DNA of 64,000 bases, taken from contig OZ038379.1 in assembly GCA_964036045.1 (NCBI GenBank), positions 68,416,719-68,480,718 on the forward strand, written 5' to 3'. Shown piece after piece: positions 62,860-64,000 of this stretch; within the stretch, counting starts at the first letter, position 1, and every line of letters begins with the position of its first letter. The position numbers and the translations under genes are program-made. This stretch comes from Eutreptiella sp. 'Long Island Sound 2002'. Lineage: Eukaryota > Euglenozoa > Euglenophyceae > Eutreptiales > Eutreptiaceae. A model generated the notes under the pieces. It was not told the origin of the DNA and did no database searches. It was given only the letters and a program-made list of their open reading frames with translations.

Positions 62860-63490
62860 CTGCAGACTATCCGGCAATGAAACACCCCATAGGATGCGGA
62901 CCATCCGGCAATGAAATACCCCATAACATTGTAGAGATCCCGCAATCAAACACCCCATAGGAGTGCAAACTATCCGGCAATGAAACACCCCATTGAAGTG
63001 CAGACTATCCGGCAATGAAACACCCCATAGAACTTCAGACTATCCGGCAAGGAGACACCCCACACGAGTGCAGACTATCCGGCAATGAAACACCACACAA
63101 CAGAGGAGACTATCCGGCAATGAAAAACCCCATAGGAGTGCAAACTACCCGGCAATGGAACACCCCATAGAAGTGCAGACTATCCGGCAATGAAACACCC
63201 TATTGAGGTGCAGACTATCTGGCAATGAAACACCCCATAGAACTTCATACTATGGGGCAATGAAACAACCCACAGGAGTGCAAATTATCCGGCGATGAAA
63301 CAGCCCATTGAGGTGCAAACTATCCGGCAATGAACCACCCCATTGAAGTGTAGACTATCCGGCAATGAAACACCCTGTAGAACTCCAAACTATGCGGCAA
63401 CGAAACACCCCACAGGAGTGCACACTATCCGGCAAATAAACACCCCATTGGAGTGCAGACTATCCAGTAATGAAACACCCCACAACACCC
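62860..63490 (+). repeat. 35-bp repeat array, right arm, about 18 units
   Basis: Units of CCGGCAATGAAACACCCCAT plus a variable half, in the mirror order of the left-arm array. It sits between a GTAAGC donor-like site (about 62778) and a CGTCTCTTAG acceptor (about 63520), so it looks intronic, although the two flanking frames do not join in phase in my reading. Confidence 0.85.
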
Positions 63491-63529
63491 CATTTGTGCC
63501 CATTTGTGTTTCGTCTCTTAGGATTTTTC

Positions 63530-63759
63530 TAGACATTTCTTTTCACCGATTCATCGTCAACGGTTGGCTGCATTCCGTTAGGGGCCCTCGTTCTCTACGA
63601 CTGGAAGGTGCATTTTGTCGTGCTCTTCCAGAAGGCATAGGGCACGGGTGGGACGTGGTGTACATGAAGGAGTTTCCGAACGCCAAGGCATTATCATTGC
63701 AGGAGCTGGAACACAGGCGCAGTCCAAGGACCGGAGGAGTTGCGGTGCGTAAGGCTTGA
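63530..63759 (+). CDS. Exon in right palindrome arm
   Basis: Reads FIVNGWLHSVRGPRSLRLEG, AFCRALPEGIGHGWDVVYMK, EFPNAKALSLQELEHRRSPR. Ends TGA at 63757-63759. Twin of 60400-60650 with conservative differences (IGHGWDVVYM versus IAQPWDVAYM). Confidence 0.45.
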
Positions 63760-64000
63760 GTTCGGGGCCAGGAGGCTATGCCCAACCCTTGTACCTCCAG
63801 TCACACGGAACCTTCAGCCAGCGAATTGCTTCGCATTCGGCATGAGGCCCTGGCATCCACTCAGGTACCAAGGACTCTGCATAGGTCATAGCCAAGTTGG
63901 TCGGTTGAAGGCTTGAGGCGCTTGGAGAACATGGTACTCCCCCATTTTGATTATGCTTTCGGCAACCACCAGGTGCTAATTTCTGTGGTTGCACACCCGT

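Larger units (their letters stand above)
62349..64000. repeat. Right arm of a giant palindrome (continues past window)
   Basis: Reverse-complement partner of 60181-61828. Its plus strand encodes ADFAVALADFAAAIAPPP and EPGYAHFDSNGPPQ in one frame up to a GTAAGC donor-like site near 62777. Confidence 0.85.

Noticed and set aside
60645-63490. CRISPR-like look of the 35-bp arrays
   Set aside because: Repeats and 'spacers' drift together, spacers are short and related, the array is duplicated in a palindrome, no cas genes are present and the context is eukaryotic. It is a minisatellite.

Overview
The window reads as nuclear DNA of a repeat-rich eukaryote. Genes are broken into short exons with GT-AG introns, there are no operons, interstitial TTAGGG arrays and microsatellites are common, G/C homopolymers of 10-20 bases recur, and almost every recognisable protein belongs to a transposable element. 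Several nonsense codons are one C-to-T step from CAG or CGA, the pattern expected of methylated transposons in the green lineage. My best guess is a green or charophyte-like alga, held at low confidence. I see no confident housekeeping gene, tRNA or rRNA.

Layout. 1-8600: a BED-like zinc-finger fragment, then a 5-kb decayed LINE (endonuclease, RT, C-terminal CCHC finger) whose RT is split by a 229-bp TA-duplicating MITE, then an unknown gene and A/T-tract repeats. 8600-18500: direct repeats around an antisense LINE RT piece, a 21/42-bp minisatellite, a TIR element with G/C runs inside it, and a unit bounded by telomere-like repeats. 18500-21400: minus-strand MULE-like transposase and Ulp1/C48-protease segments. 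21440-23350: a 107-bp satellite. 23580-47640: several copies of one DDE-type transposon lineage, a second copy of the telomere-bounded unit, tandem repeats and a three-unit 1.25-kb tandem array. 49000-56700: spliced minus-strand transposon-like genes with a 20-bp palindrome in an intron and around the genes. 56700-64000: microsatellites, a 1.5-kb TIR element, and a palindrome of more than 3.8 kb running off the window end.

Central observation. The element at 39063-44484 (called B) has 40-bp terminal inverted repeats (39 of 40 match) and sits in a tandem repeat whose sister units give the empty site. Its coding blocks are separated by spacers packed with the palindromic motif GTTCTAGCG/CGCTAGAAC, which is also in its termini. 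At least two spacers are GT-AG introns whose removal joins the reading frame. A minus-strand relative at 23580-27740 (copy C) has the same number of spacers at nearly the same spacing, and one intron of the same phase, but its spacers carry GTTCATAA/TTATGAAC. A third copy, at 28600-30180 (copy A), uses GTTCCRGC-type motifs. The shared transposase shows a GD(A/G) block, a GGDxPW block, a CILHxxMA block and an ExxNRFLK block. I cannot place it in a named superfamily.

All homology statements are from reading translations by eye; no searches were run. Coordinates of decayed elements are approximate at the edges.
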